Notes: generated from the sequence alone by a model not told the origin. Counted from the first letter of the stretch, positions 1 to 12,700 are shown. The stretch: DNA of 64,000 nt from Pristionchus mayeri (GCA_036245805.1 BTRK01000001.1:18173087-18237086); one strand, 5' to 3'. Numbers and translations: made by a program.

Positions 1-192
1 AATTAATATACAAAAAAAATGCTAAAAATCAATAATAGCCTCAAGGGAAAGCCGGAAATGATCAGAGTAATCCCGAGCTCTCTCACTTTTGCATATTCTC
101 TCGTACACACGACGAGATCAGGGTTTTGTCCGGTAACTTTAAAAAATACAAAATATCCGCAAAACCTCACCGATAAAGTGCGCCTCGTACAT

Positions 193-2021
193 GTGTTTTT
201 TGAGAGATAGCTCTGTTTGACAAGAAAGAGAGCAGGCGTTGCAGCGAAAAACGCTTGAAATGAATTCATAGTTTAAAGGCTACACACGTGCCTGTTTATT
301 TTCCCTATTACAACTATACTTTAACATATAGTACTCTTTCTGATCCGCTGTTGAGAAATGGGGCGAAAATATGCCAACAAGTAGCGCCGCAATATATTGT
401 AAAAGAAGCTAAACAGCTCACGGGTTGCTTTGAATGCAGCAGTGCGACGCGAACACCCAGAAGAGGTTGCAGCCTGAAAACAGCGAAATTGTTCGACAAT
501 TCGCTGGACAAACCCTCTTCATTGTTAGGCAACAATAATATTTGCCCCCTCACGATAGGAGTAGGGATAAGTCCTGGTAAGGTTGGGTAAGCCAATAGTA
601 CACACGGGAAAGAGTAGAGTCGGTCAGAAATAAGATGCGTGCGAAATATCGAAGAAGTCCCTATCATTCGATAGTTTGAACAGCACGATCACAGTGAATA
701 CCAAAAAATCTAATTACATTATAACGAGAAAAATGTTTTCAACGTGATTCCTTGTCTTGTCCTCAGTAGAAAAATAAATTGTGCCGGTTCCTATCGACTT
801 TGGACGCACGTAGCACTTTGGACGCACGTAGTGTTTTTTGAGAGATAGCTCTGTTTGACAAGAAAGAGAGCAGGCGTTGCAGCGAAAAACGCTTGAAATG
901 AATTCATAGTTTAAAGGCTACACACGTGCCTGTTTATTTTCCCTATTACAACTATACTTTAACATATAGTACTCTTTCTGATCCGCTGTTGAGAAATGGG
1001 GCGAAAATATGCCAACAAGTAGCGCCGCAATATATTGTAAAAGAAGCTAAACAGCTCACGGGTTGCTTTGAATGCAGCAGTGCGACGCGAACACCCAGAA
1101 GAGGTTGCAGCCTGAAAACAGCGAAATTGTTCGACAATTCGCTGGACAAACCCTCTTCATTGTTAGGCAACAATAATATTTGCCCCCTCACGATAGGAGT
1201 AGGGATAAGTCCTGGTAAGGTTGGGTAAGCCAATAGTACACACGGGAAAGAGTAGAGTCGGTCAGAAATAAGATGCGTGCGAAATATCGAAGAAGTCCCT
1301 ATCATTCGATAGTTTGAACAGCACGATCACAGTGAATACCAAAAAATCTAATTACATTATAACGAGAAAAATGTTTTCAACGTGATTCCTTGTCTTGTCC
1401 TCAGTAGAAAAATAAATTGTGCCGGTTCCTATCGACTTTGGACGCACGTAGCACTTTGGACGCACGTAGTGTTTTTTGAGAGATAGCTCTGTTTGACAAG
1501 AAAGAGAGCAGGCGTTGCAGCGAAAAACGCTTGAAATGAATTCATAGTTTAAAGGCTACACACGTGCCTGTTTATTTTCCCTATTACAACTATACTTTAA
1601 CATATAGCACTCTTTCTGATCCGCTGTTGAAAAATGGGGCGAAAATATGCCAACAAGTAGCGCCGCAATATATTGTAAAAGAAGCTAAACAGCTCACGGG
1701 TTGCTTTGAATGCAGCAGTGCGACGCGAACACCCAGAAGAGGTTGCAGCCTGAAAACAGCGAAATTGTTCGACAATTCGCTGGACAAACCCTCTTCATTG
1801 TTAGGCAACAATAATATTTGCCCCCTCACGATAGGAGTAGGGATAAGTCCTGGTAAGGTTGGGTAAGCCAATAGTACACACGGGAAAGAGTAGAGTCGGT
1901 CAGAAATAAGATGCGTGCGAAATATCGAAGAAGTCCCTATCATTCGATAGTTTGAACAGCACGATCACAGTGAATACCAAAAAATCTAATTACATTATAA
2001 CGAGAAAAATGTTTTCAACGT
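193..2021 (+). repeat. Tandem repeat, 638-bp unit, 2.9 copies
   Basis: Units begin at 193, 831 and 1469, giving a period of exactly 638 bp. The third copy is cut off at 2021, where it meets the donor side of a minus-strand exon. Copies 1 and 2 look identical; copy 3 has two substitutions that I can see, near 1608 and 1630. Each unit ends with a small doubled motif (GGACGCACGTAG) around 805-831 and 1443-1469. I see no coding domain in the unit. Confidence 0.95.
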
Positions 2022-2023
2022 AC

Positions 2024-2393
2024 CGTAATCCGAGTCGCCTCATTCTCGATCGGATGAGAATCACCTGTGGAGGGGCAGAATATCTAAATAATCGAAAGTG
2101 TTTGATCTCGTGCCATATCATTGAACAATGTGATGAAAAAATGCACATTTAGGCCATCTTATATGCATAAACATAAGTAATATATTTCCCTTTCGAAATG
2201 CTCCCGATTGAATATGTAGTAAACCGTAATTATGTTTACGGTGTGAACATACATCAGCAATGGGCTTTTCTTGCTTGATTTGATTAGAATCCTCCACTGG
2301 TTGTTCTTTGAATTCGATCGGATCATCGTTTACAGGGCTGTCGAATTGTGATGTTCTGAGTGCCGACTCTTCGGCGAATCCCAGCGACTCCTC
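2024..2393 (-). CDS. Two exons of an inverted paralogous gene (partial)
   Basis: On the minus strand, exon 2253-2393 (47 codons, acceptor TTTCAG, donor GTATGT) encodes an acidic module with FKEQP and IKQEKPIAD, closely matching the acidic exon of gene 6 at 30965-31102, which also starts E-S-L-G-F-A-E. It is followed by exon 2024-2083 (20 codons) beginning I-F-C-P-S-T-G, the short module that follows acidic exons elsewhere in the array. Both exons are phase 0. Everything further downstream would lie in the tandem repeat or beyond the left edge, and no start exon is visible upstream on the minus strand. It could be a real inverted gene copy or a fragment carried along with the inversion. Confidence 0.6.
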
Positions 2394-3156
2394 CTGAAAA
2401 TAATATAAGTAACAAATTAAGTCGATTCATGCCAACTTATAAAAATAAGGGGTTCATCAAAAAATTCTTCATTCATATCTTCGTGCTACGTGCGTCCAAA
2501 GTCGATAGGAACCGGCACAATTTATTTTTCTACTGAGGACAAGACAAGGAATCACGTTGAAAACATTTTTCTCGTTATAATGTAATTAGATTTTTTGGTA
2601 TTCACTGTGATCGTGCTGTTCAAACTATCGAATGATAGGGACTTCTTCGATATTTCGCACGCATCTTATTTCTGACCGACTCTACTCTTTCCCGTGTGTA
2701 CTATTGGCTTACCCAACCTTACCAGGACTTATCCCTACTCCTATCGTGAGGGGGCAAATATTATTGTTGCCTAACAATGAAGAGGGTTTGTCCAGCGAAT
2801 TGTCGAACAATTTCGCTGTTTTCAGGCTGCAACCTCTTCTGGGTGTTCGCGTCGCACTGCTGCATTCAAAGCAACCCGTGAGCTGTTTAGCTTCTTTTAC
2901 AATATATTGCGGCGCTACTTGTTGGCATATTTTCGCCCCATTTCTCAACAGCGGATCAGAAAGAGTACTATATGTTAAAGTATAGTTGTAATAGGGAAAA
3001 TAAACAGGCACGTGTGTAGCCTTTAAACTATGAATTCATTTCAAGCGTTTTTCGCTGCAACGCCTGCTCTCTTTCTTGTCAAACAGAGCTATCTCTCAAA
3101 AAACACATGTACGAGGCGCACTTTATCGGTGAGGTTTTGCGGATATTTTGTATTTT

Positions 3157-3377
3157 TTAAAGTTACCGGACAAAACCCTGATCTCGTCGTGTGTACGAGA
3201 GAATATGCAAAAGTGAGAGAGCTCGGGATTACTCTGATCATTTCCGGCTTTCCCTTGAGGCTATTATTGATTTTTAGCATTTTTTTTGTATATTAATTCT
3301 CATCTAACTCAGCCATCGGCTGTTCGAGAGAGGTAAAAAAATAGGTGGTCAATTTCGCCCTCGTCCGGTAACTTTAA
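3157..3377. mobile_element. Short MITE with TTAA ends (copy 2 of 3)
   Basis: Left end TTAA-AGTTACCGGAC and right end GTCCGGTAACT-TTAA form a terminal inverted repeat flanked by TTAA, the target site used by piggyBac-like elements. The same element is complete at 32089-32323 and truncated by the window edge at 1-142. No transposase is encoded. Confidence 0.7.
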
Positions 3378-3410
3378 CATTTGAAAATACCTTTTTTTCC
3401 GGTGGTATTC

Positions 3411-3414
3411 AGTT
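3411..3414 (+). promoter_or_regulatory. Putative spliced-leader acceptor, gene 1
   Basis: TATTCAG is followed by TT and then the start ATG, with no upstream exon that could join in frame. A 3' splice site directly at a start codon is the usual sign of spliced-leader trans-splicing in nematodes. Confidence 0.5.
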
Positions 3415-6117
3415 ATGAATTCAGCTACCTGTCCGAAGTGCGACTACCAATGCGATGGTATTGATGCGCTGAAGAATCACTACAAGAATTTGCATATGGT
3501 GCGTTTTCAAGAGTCTTATTATTTTGGTAATACATGGTGTATTAGTGTTCGATGAACGATACCAAAGTCTCCTAATTTCACTCACTCTCTCGACTCTCGA
3601 CCGTTTGAAAGAGTGCGTAAAACGAGACAGTGACCAGAAATAAAATCTCTATAGTGTATATTTTAATGGCTCTTTAATATTATTTAATTTTATATTTCTA
3701 TACATTATATTATATTTACTTCATTAGATTAGTTAAAATTAAAACATAGATTTACAAAATAACAATTCGATAATATCGTCGTAACGACTGAATGATTGAC
3801 ATAATAAAAGCAATTATATGGTAATGTGAGAACAGAACGCGTAGTCCGTTGTGTCATAAAAACTAAAATACGTGCTTTAAAATACGGCTCTGTTTGATTT
3901 TGGACAACACAAATGGATCGATATATTCAGGTTGTAGTTTATAGTTTTCGCGTTTATTTTCGCTCTTTTACTTACATTTATTTTTTCCGCTTTTGTTTCA
4001 TTTCGAGTTACTTCCAGCTATCACCTAGCCGTGTTATCCACACCATCTGTGATCAACTATGACAATTATAACCTTAACACGGCTAGGTGATAGCTGCAAG
4101 TAACTCGAAATGAAACAAAAGCGGAAAAAATAAATGTAAGTAAAAGAGCGAAAATAAACGCGAAAACTATAAACTACAACCTGAATATATCGATCCATTT
4201 GTGTTGTCCAAAATCGCACAGGGCCGTACTTTAGGGCACACGCAGCCTGATACAACGGACTACGAGTTCTGTTATCACAATACATCTGAAATTCAATTTT
4301 ACACTTATGTTAAGAAATCGAAGTGTGACCTATGTGACGACCCAATCAGTCCTTTCATCTTATCTCCGAAGAACAGTGTCGATAGGAAATTCTTCTTCAA
4401 GAAGCTTGTCGATGTGAGTTGGCAGACAATTGAGCAGACATTGTATTATTTTCCTCTCAATTGTTCTTATAAAAGATTGTATCGTATGCTTAGTAACCGC
4501 GGAGGGGTGTTAAAAAATTAATTCTATGTCAATTCCGCAATTCTTATCTTATGTAATCGAGGATGCGGAATCGATTATGAACAACAATAGTCATTACAAA
4601 ATAATAGCACTAATAAATATACCTTTGAAAAATACACTCTTTACCAGAAATCGGCCGTACTTTTTTGGTATTGTTGGGGCGAATTTGTTACTTCTGAGGC
4701 AAGGTTATTTTCAAAAATAAATTAATGCATTGTATGATTTTGTAAATTTTAAATTTTAACTGTTTATTATGATAATATATCCGAAGAGTGTGCTCAAGAC
4801 CAATTAATCGCACTCTAAAGCTGTACAGTCCGAAAATCGAACGTTTGCCCATTTTGAAATTCGTCTGCCTTAAACAAGTCTGCGAACGACGGACCGTCAT
4901 TTTTGTACCTGTTTAGGGCAGAGGGGAGGTGGCTGCATGTGAATAAACATTCAAATCAAATAGTGCTGTCAGAAAGATGGAGAAAATCAAGATTTACTGA
5001 GAAAAATGACTACAGTGTCTGAGAAAGAGTCATATACCATACTTGCGAACGAAACCCGAGCATTACTAGCGCTTCTACAGTCTGCAGGGATGGTTAGAGC
5101 AATCATCTGAATAGAGCACTAAAATAGTGCACTCCGATTTAAAGAGAAAAATACAAATCATTAGAAAAATGCGAAGAGCAATTTCCTTTCAACGTAATTA
5201 TATATGGTTTATACACGCTAAATTACTTAATTCGGATATTATTTTGCATCTTTAGATGATGCTCCATCGATTTAGCGCAAAAATTAATTAATTAAAATAA
5301 ATTAAACCTGAGAAAATAAATAAATAAAATGGTGGTGTGATGGTGTGTGAGTTTTCCCAATGCAAAAATGGTGAACGGCAGAAACGACGGAACTCCGCGG
5401 TCCCTACATGTTTCATTTGTGGTTAAATTAAATCCTTAAAAACACATATTTAATTGGAACCATAGAAAAATGTATAACTCGTAGTTTGTTTACGCACTTA
5501 TTTCAGTTGTCGTCCCTACAGCTAAATAAGCTCGCAAAGTTTCAATCTGCTGGGTTCATTTACGCTGTTATCTGCACAAAGCACCTACCGAAGTTGCATG
5601 TAAGTATATCCATTTCGCAATTCACAAGTGAATACTTCAAACCAATAGATTTCGTTTTACACACTGTACAATTCTCCTCGGTCTTGGTGGCTAACTTATA
5701 TTTATAGCGTATTTTATTATTTGTTTTTAACACTTTTTCGAATATTTTTTCAAAATCCGAAGACTGTGATTTCAAAAATGATACAAAATTCTTTTAAGCA
5801 AATATTGATTTGTTGAGGAGTCTTCAAGAAATGTTCCCGACAAGTGTAATGTAACGTGGAAATCGATCGAGGGAAGTGATAAGCTATCGATGGTTCAGAG
5901 GAAATTTTCTGATAAAGAGCAGGTAATATCTAAAAATTATGTTCTCTTTTTTTCTTGAAATCTCAGATGTTAGAATAATTTTTCGCAGAAATCGCCGTCC
6001 GCTCCAGATGAGAAAAGATCGAGAACTGAACCGATGTCAACTGAGTTCGATCGCTCAGATTCCGATTGTATGAATGAAGAACCGTTTGATGAACCCGGTC
6101 CATATGGTATTGATTAG
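3415..6117 (+). CDS. Gene 1: C2H2 plus split C2CH (THAP-like) zinc-finger protein
   Basis: Exons: 3415-3498, 4315-4413, 5507-5599, 5818-5922, 5989-6117, all phase 0. Exon 1 encodes a complete C2H2 finger right after the start (C-P-K-C, 12 residues, H-x4-H). Exon 2 has the first half of a C2CH finger (K-C-D-L-C-D-D, then L-S-P-K and K-F-F-F-K-K-L-V-D); exon 3 has the second half (V-I-C-T-K-H). The last exon reads D-E-K-R-S-R-T-E and ends E-P-F-D-E-P-G-P before the stop, the tail shared across the array. It lacks the M-S-S-D start exon and acidic exons of its neighbours, so it is a divergent or shortened member. The 4315 and 5818 exons use AAG/GAG acceptors, so those two starts are less certain. 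Role inferred: nuclear DNA-binding protein. Confidence 0.6.
3821..4284. mobile_element. Foldback (palindromic) element in gene 1 intron 1
   Basis: The two arms (about 3821-4030 and 4072-4284) are near-perfect reverse complements separated by about 40 bp. It ends 30 bp before exon 2 of gene 1. ORFs in it (for example 4034-4285 minus) are palindrome by-products. Confidence 0.85.
4414..5506 (+). other. Gene 1 intron 2, no recognised content
   Basis: About 1.1 kb of AT-rich intron between the CxxC and CxxH exons of gene 1. I see no conserved exon, RNA gene or clear repeat in it. Confidence 0.5.
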
Positions 6118-6440
6118 ATTGTATGGTAATTGTGCATGACTGATTTATTTCAAGTAATTTATGTTCTCTGCATCATATGATATTCATTACTAATAGGGAT
6201 TTTTCTAAATTACCTTGATTGGTCTCTTTTCCTATTTATTATTTTTATGTTACGATAAATTCTTTCAAGTTCCTACAAGTCTTATTATTTTTTTCGAGTC
6301 GTTCAATGGTCGACATTTGTGTATCTCTTTTTCGGCTTTCCACACTGTTATGATGGTCGTTTTATTTCTCTAACATCTGTCGGAATATGCATTATTCGTT
6401 TTCCCTCACTTTCAGACCTATGCTTACTAATAGTTCACTT

Positions 6441-6445
6441 CAGGA
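6441..6445 (+). promoter_or_regulatory. Putative spliced-leader acceptor, gene 2
   Basis: TTCAG-GA-ATG. Only 329 bp separate it from the gene 1 stop, which fits operon-style downstream trans-splicing. Confidence 0.6.
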
Positions 6446-9400
6446 ATGTCGGGTGACTACAATGCGGCGAAGGAGATCAAAGAGGAACCTTTGGATTTCA
6501 AGAATGAACCAACCGATGAAATTATGGAGGAGGAATCCGTTTTCAATGTTAGTTTTCCCGAGATCTCATATCACTAAACAGTATTTTCATTCCTGAAATA
6601 TTCACGAGTATTTGTTCGGAATATTTGCTCTCACAGAAATTCTTTATCAGGTCCCGCCTCTGGATGCAACAAATGCGATCAAAGAAGAACCATTGGAGTT
6701 CAAAGATGAACCTTTCGATGAAGTTGCGGACATCAAGCAGGAAGAGCACGACGTGTGTTAGGCGTAATTGCAATCATTCTTAGCCAGAAAAATATTTTAC
6801 TCAAGTGTCACAAAATGTTATTATCATTATTCAGATTTCTCTAATATTAAAATATAGCCACAATGAAGTATCGTACAAGAGATAAAAAGAGAAAATAAAA
6901 TGTGAAATACCCAACTTTGGGTTTAATTCTTTTTCTGATGAGTTTAATTTCAACCTTGCAGGTGGTCCCTCCATCCACCGAACCTTCTCCTCCTGTCGAT
7001 CAATTGACTCCCGCTGAAATTTCCGGCAATAGTATTGCTGAAAGATCACATGTGTGCTCTGAATGTGGCAAGAATTTAAGCAGCAAGCAAAGTATCAAAA
7101 ATCACATGAGAATTCATTCTGGTTGGTGATTACTTACCCTCATATTCGATACATTTCTAGATTGTGAATATTGAACCAAGTGGTATGATTACTATTAGAT
7201 TTTTGAAACATTCCTTCCGATTTTGGATCTGGTTCCCACGAACTTCTAAAGGTGGTGCGAAACATGGACACGCAATTGAGCATTTGTTCGGGGCTGCTGT
7301 CCATTACTTACAATTGAGAATGGAATAAAAAAATCGAACCAGGAGAGAAGCCTTTTCCGTGTGCACATTGTGGCATGTCCTTCCGTACTACTACAACTCG
7401 AAACAACCACGTTCGCCTAGTTCATAAGATTAAGGTAAATTTAATACTTACAGTGAGTATTTCATCACAAAAATAACTTTAAATGAATAATAAACTTTAA
7501 CTTTTCCTAATTTATGCAATATCGGGCCATTTGATTTCATAATATTGCAAGCTATGATAGATTTCAGTGTAGTTTATTAACCAGTTCCCGATCCCGTATC
7601 TCAAATTCAACTTTTCAGCTCTATTCTTGTCATACGTGCGGTGAGCAATTCGATTTAAAGAATCAGTTGAAACAGCATCTAATCGCCAATAAGGGACACA
7701 TTCCTCAGGCAAGTGGTCACAATTATTTCTATCTGCTTTAATCCAATGCACAAATTTGAGGTATCCTTTGAAACAGTTAATTGTTGTTTCAATCCAACGC
7801 CTGGACTAAGTAGTAGTGAGTTTTTGAGATGTAGAATTCGTGGTGCAGTGTAATGAGAGCGAATTGTTTGATCTCCTTATCATACTGACTCTCCGAGAAC
7901 GACTTTTGTTCAGGATTCTAAATCGAATTTTGAGAAGAAAGATACATCAATCAAGGATAAGCAGATCGATGAAATTTCCGAAGTCGCTGTGAGTCAATCA
8001 CGTATTGTTCTAAAAAAGCAAAACAATGTTCCTGTTCACGCAGGGGCTAAATCCCTCATAGTAACACGAAGTTTTTTTTCAGCGGGCTCCTGAAGGAAGC
8101 GATATGGTACGACAGTGCTTTCTATGCGAAAAGTGGACGAACACATTCTACGCTACTCCAATGCAACGTTCAATCTATCGTGCAAATTTCTTGGACAAGA
8201 TCATCACTCTCACTGCGAGTGATAAGGCTAAAGTAGAGGTGTGGTTTTTTATAGATTCTTTTTTGATTGTTTCCTGGTGACATCCTTTTATCTTATGTTC
8301 GGAATTTGATAGAAAGCAAAATTAACACTGTAAATATTAACGGTTCTGTTTGAAAAAATGCTATGAAATTATAAGACATTTTGGAAAACCTTTATTGCGT
8401 TATCTTCAGTCACTTCGGTCGAAATCGCTCATTGCTTTCTTCTGCACTCATCATCACACAATGCACAATAGACTAAATGTGAGTAATACTGATGAACTCC
8501 GTTACGAAAATGTCTCTGGTTTCTCCCAAGTTGGTTGAACCAATGGTTAACCTGTGCCCTGACAAGTTGGTGGAGAACGCGCCACCAACTGGTTAGGGCA
8601 CTGGCTAACCACTTGTTGGGAGAAACCAGAGGTGCCTTTCTTCGAGGTAATTTATCTTTTGATAGTAAAAACATTAATCGTCATAATTAAAGATATCAAT
8701 GGAACAAATGGAACAAATTCTCTAAATGTGTATTATTCTTACTATTTTTTTCAATTGCATAGATAATCTATGCAAATGAATATTGCTCGCATAACGTTTA
8801 CGAATGACTTGTTTTAATTAATATTTTCAGGAATCTGAATCGAAATCTGGTGAAGTGAAAGAATTTCCATTGTTCGAGACAGTTACACCGAATGAATTTA
8901 AAAAGGAATCAATGGAGTTCAAAGACGAGCCGATCGATGATTTCGAACAAGATCTCAAGGAAAAAGAGCCCGTTGACGATGTGAGTCCGCAAGACATGTT
9001 CTTAAGTTAATTTGAGTGTTGAATTTAAATTAAAGGAAATGATTTGGTTTTATTTAAACTTTATTTGGGCCATCTGAATATATCAAATTAGAAGCAATGT
9101 ACATAAGTAGCCCAAACTATGGCGAAAAAAAGAAAAGGAAACATTAATATTAAGAAATTAATTTTACTATTCTGTATGAATGAACTTGAAAAATGTTTGT
9201 CTGAAGAGAAGCTGGAGTAAATTTTTCGCGTAAGTCTTACTAAATTTAGGTACTCATTAACACCCCTCCAGCTAAACGTTCGCAAGTTATGGAGGTCGAG
9301 GTAAGACCCTTAGACGCCTAAGCATTTTTGTTTGGATATTTAAGAAATTTTACTCTGTTAAATTTTTAAAAATATTATACGGCTACTTTATTGTAGGAAA

Positions 9401-9516
9401 AGTCGGGTGGTTTGGAGGCGAATATAAACAACGATCGATTCCGAGCTGAGACGATCGTTGACGACGATTCGCTTGAGAATGGAGATATCATCAAAGGAGA
9501 AGAAGAAGAAGAATAG
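6446..9516 (+). CDS. Gene 2: acidic/C2H2/split-THAP zinc-finger protein
   Basis: Exons: 6446-6547, 6651-6752, 6962-7121, 7343-7434, 7619-7708, 7914-7988, 8083-8238, 8410-8478, 8831-8980, 9250-9300, 9397-9516 (388 aa, in frame throughout). Two acidic exons (IKEEP, FKNEP; IKEEP, FKDEP, IKQEE) are followed by a C2H2 finger (C-S-E-C-G-K...H-M-R-I-H-S-G-E-K-P), a second (C-A-H-C...H-V-R-L-V-H), a third with unusual spacing (C-H-T-C-G-E-Q-F...H-x6-H), a split C2CH finger (C-F-L-C in 8083, C-T-H-H in 8410), another acidic exon, and a P-P-A-K-R basic exon that could be a nuclear localisation signal. The 7708 donor is GC (GCAAGT). The reading frame stops at TAG 9514-9516, just before a well-preserved family tail (see separate entry). 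This is the best-preserved example of the full architecture. Confidence 0.8.
8514..8631. mobile_element. Small foldback element
   Basis: CTCTGGTTTCTCCCAA at the left is mirrored by TTGGGAGAAACCAGAG at the right. It lies between the last split-THAP exon and the acidic exon of gene 2. Confidence 0.85.
8631..8646 (+). pseudogene. Stub of a THAP exon cut by the foldback
   Basis: Directly after the foldback, GGTGCCTTTCTTCGAG-GTAATT encodes V-P-F-F-E followed by a donor, matching the last codons of the single-exon THAP modules (D-A-V-P-F-F-E at 25757-25777). The rest of that exon is gone, suggesting gene 2 once had a full THAP exon here. Confidence 0.5.
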
Positions 9517-9549
9517 GGTGAACCTGGTTCTTCCAGAAGTTGGGAGTAG
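9514..9549 (+). pseudogene. Gene 2 lost C-terminal tail behind an in-frame TAG
   Basis: After the TAG, the same frame continues G-E-P-G-S-S-R-S-W-E to a second TAG at 9547-9549. This matches the family tail D-E-P-G-P-S-R. A single codon has become a stop and removed the conserved tail. Confidence 0.7.
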
Positions 9550-9599
9550 TTATATTTCTTCGATTTATGAATTGTTATTTAATTTAATTGTTTTTTATC

Positions 9600-9605
9600 A
9601 ATAAA
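9600..9605 (+). terminator. Polyadenylation signal, gene 2
   Basis: AATAAA 84 bp after the gene 2 stop and 178 bp before the next trans-splice acceptor. Confidence 0.55.
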
Positions 9606-9778
9606 AATTATGTTTCTTTTTTAAATTTGTTCGTTTGATATTTCAGTCGTTAAATATTCGACTTGTACTTACCTCGCATTTCGGCTGTCCATACAGCTTT
9701 TTAGTACTCTTTTTGCATACCACTGTGATCCGTTTTATGCAATCTGTAGATATCCGTCAACTTCTTGCTCGTTTATAC

Positions 9779-9783
9779 CAGGC
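9779..9783 (+). promoter_or_regulatory. Putative spliced-leader acceptor, gene 3
   Basis: ACCAG-GC-ATGTCGAG, 267 bp after the gene 2 stop. The same CAG-GC-ATGTCRAG string starts genes 4, 7 and 8. Confidence 0.65.
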
Positions 9784-12700
9784 ATGTCGAGTGACTTCCA
9801 TGCATCGAATGGGATCAAAGAAGAGATAGAAGAATTCAAAAATGAACTTATCGATGAATATGCTGAAATAAAGCCAGATATTGATGTGAGTCATTAGTGC
9901 TATTAGTGCGTTAGTCGTGCGATTAAGACTTGCGGAGTGGAGGATATTCTTTGATCATTTCAATCATTTCAAATCGCACGATATTAAGCAGGAGCAAGAA
10001 GAGATAAATGACGAGCCTGTCAATAATTTTGGCAATAATATAAACGACGATCCAATCGAATTCAAAGATGAGCCAGTGGATGATTTCGATGAAATCAAGC
10101 AAGAAGAGCCAATGTCCGATGTAAGTTTATTTGGTATAATGGCAGATTTAATGCACTGTATAGGGCCTAGTTTAATTTTATTATATGTACCATAAAAGAT
10201 GAGATGATTCCAGATGTACTGTCCATCCTCTGGAATTTCCCGCGACGTGATTACGGACAAATTCCACTCTACTCCTATTAACCCTATGGAGCGCATATAA
10301 TTTTTGAAGCGAATTATCTTGATCCGATGGAACGATAGAATACGAATTGGGGTAATTTAAGTTTTGTGTTTTATTGTTTATTTATTAGATAAGAATATTA
10401 AATAATGTAACAATCCGTAAAAATTATAATTTTTCTCAGGTGATAATATTTATTACATAATAATTCCGAATAATTCAACAATTTGTTTATTTTATTATTT
10501 TTGGCAGGCGTTGATCAAGAACAATCGACCTGCTCATTTCTGTCAGAAGCACGTAGCTACTCGGAAGATTCCGGAGGTGAGTTTAAGGCCGACTGCTAAC
10601 CCGGCTTGAAGTCGGAGTGGAAGATTTTCCATTGTTCAAGACTGACACATCGACTGATTCAAGCCATGAAATTTGCATCTTCTTCTCTCCCATGTTTTTA
10701 ACAAAAGTTTATGTAATGGGTACAGTAGTGACCCAACCTCACGTTTTCGTCAATATTGTTCCTGCACAATAGAGCGAAGGGTTATTCCTCTTACTAACTA
10801 ATTTGGTGATACCCGATCCCAATTCTTATTAGGTTGGTCCATAAGTTTCTGAATTTTTATTTTTCATAATTTCTCCTGGCCTATTTCGATTGCCTGCAAT
10901 TCCTCTATAGTTTTAGTGACGCCAGTAGTGGTGGAGTACCGTAAAACATTTACATTGAATATAGCTGTTATTGAACGTGAGAAAATTATTTTCATATCGA
11001 AACTGCCGAACATTTTTCGGTGTTTTTGGTTGAGCTCAACTTCTCAAATACTTGAGACCTCCTGAATCTGCCCAACATATATGTAGTAGGGCAAGAGCTG
11101 CTTGTTCAGTTAAACGTGAACAACTCGGTCTTCATTGCGAGTGAGAAGAGATAAACAACAAAATGTGCTGATTTCAATGTTTCAACTTCTACATCGCAGC
11201 TCCGAAATATCATAATTACCTATTGATTTATGAATCTGCTCCTAAATATGAATATGTACTAAGATAGGGAGGTATAAAACATTGAGCCACTATTGAGCTC
11301 TCGAGGTCGACCTATACGAGTACAGTGCCAGAAAATATAAAACAAGCATTTTCCAATTGGCGTAGTTTGTTGATTTGGCCAAAATTTTAATCGGGGATTC
11401 AGAGGACCAGAACTTCCGAAGTGTCAAATTATATGTCCCTGTAATAGGCTTCTCAACAATCCATCGCTTTTTGTCTCAATCTCTTCTGCCCTTGGAGTTA
11501 CGATCAATTGAAAAGTATTGAAAATCAAGCACGAAGTAAATTTAGACTGTGAATGTCATCCTTGCTGAATTGGCCCGATATTGCATCGCGTAAAAAGTAT
11601 TCCCAAGCCTTCATCAATTATGCTTATCCATTAGTTGATTGACTGAATGTATTGGACGGGGAAGGTGTCCGAAAATGAAAATAGTCAGAAACTTATGGAC
11701 CAACCTGATACATCGTACTTAATTGTGCCATTTATTTGTATTTTTTGAGCTAGAATTCATTACCGATCACACTCAAATGGGAAAGCATATTTTTTTCAGT
11801 GTTCGACATGCCTTTTCTGAATAGTGGTGAATTTTCAGTATGAGAAATAATAATTTTCGATCCAATTTCTTAAAAACTTAATATTAATGCTCTCATTTCG
11901 CATACACCTGATTTGTATAGATATTATAGGTCTCGTCAGCAGAACCTAATGGAGTGGACTGTATGCCAACTTTTCGATACTGGCGAGAGTACAGAGGAAT
12001 CAGTGGAGATGAAGGTGGAACCGAATGTCGATTTCTCTGATTTCATGCAAGAAGAACCTATTGAAGATGTGAGATATATTTCAACCTATTGTTTTCGAGT
12101 TCATTGTGTATCACACTTGTGAAACACTTGTGAAACCTTAGGGTAATAATGTTGGCTGTGCGTAAACCAAAGGAATATGTTTTTTTTATAATTTTTGTCC
12201 AATGAAATTTATAAATGGGCCATATCGCACTAATTGGAAGAGTAATACACTAATCTATGTACATACTATAAAGCGCTTGTTCCAATCAATACTATGTTTA
12301 GGTCTTGACTGTTTTTGAGCATTTAAAAACGCAAATAACTGATTTCTCAGCTATACTGGCCGCCTATGGGAAATTCACGACAAATCAATCGCACAAATAT
12401 CAATAATGAATCGCTTGCGGAGAGAAGAAAAATAGTTCTAATGGAACAGAAGGAGATGGAAGAACTGAAGAAGAAGTTGGCAATTCCCATCAATTTCAAA
12501 CCGAGGTTCAAACGAGAGAAGGTTGCTGCGATTAATCTCGCGCCTGTTATGGTACGGAATCCTTCTTATTGGCACTTACTTCCGCATTCCTTTTCTCCCG
12601 GATTTTAGGTATAAATAGGGCATATATTATATATGTATATTCTATTTATTCCTTTCATTGAAGATTTTCCGTGTATAAATTGCGGCCCTTGCGAATCATT

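Larger units (their letters stand above)
1..3298. repeat. Large inverted repeat at the left edge
   Basis: Positions 1-817 reappear as the reverse complement at 2482-3298. The spacer holds two more copies of the 638-bp unit and the end of a minus-strand paralogous gene. The arms look almost identical by eye, so the inversion should be recent, or an assembly fold. The ORFs of 88-117 aa inside mirror each other on the two arms and have no recognisable domain, so I do not call them genes. Confidence 0.9.

Noticed and set aside
288..1943. Repeated ORFs of 100 and 117 aa on both strands in the left repeats
   Set aside because: They are the two strands of the same repeat unit, have no splice context or known domain and are copied only because the unit is tandem.
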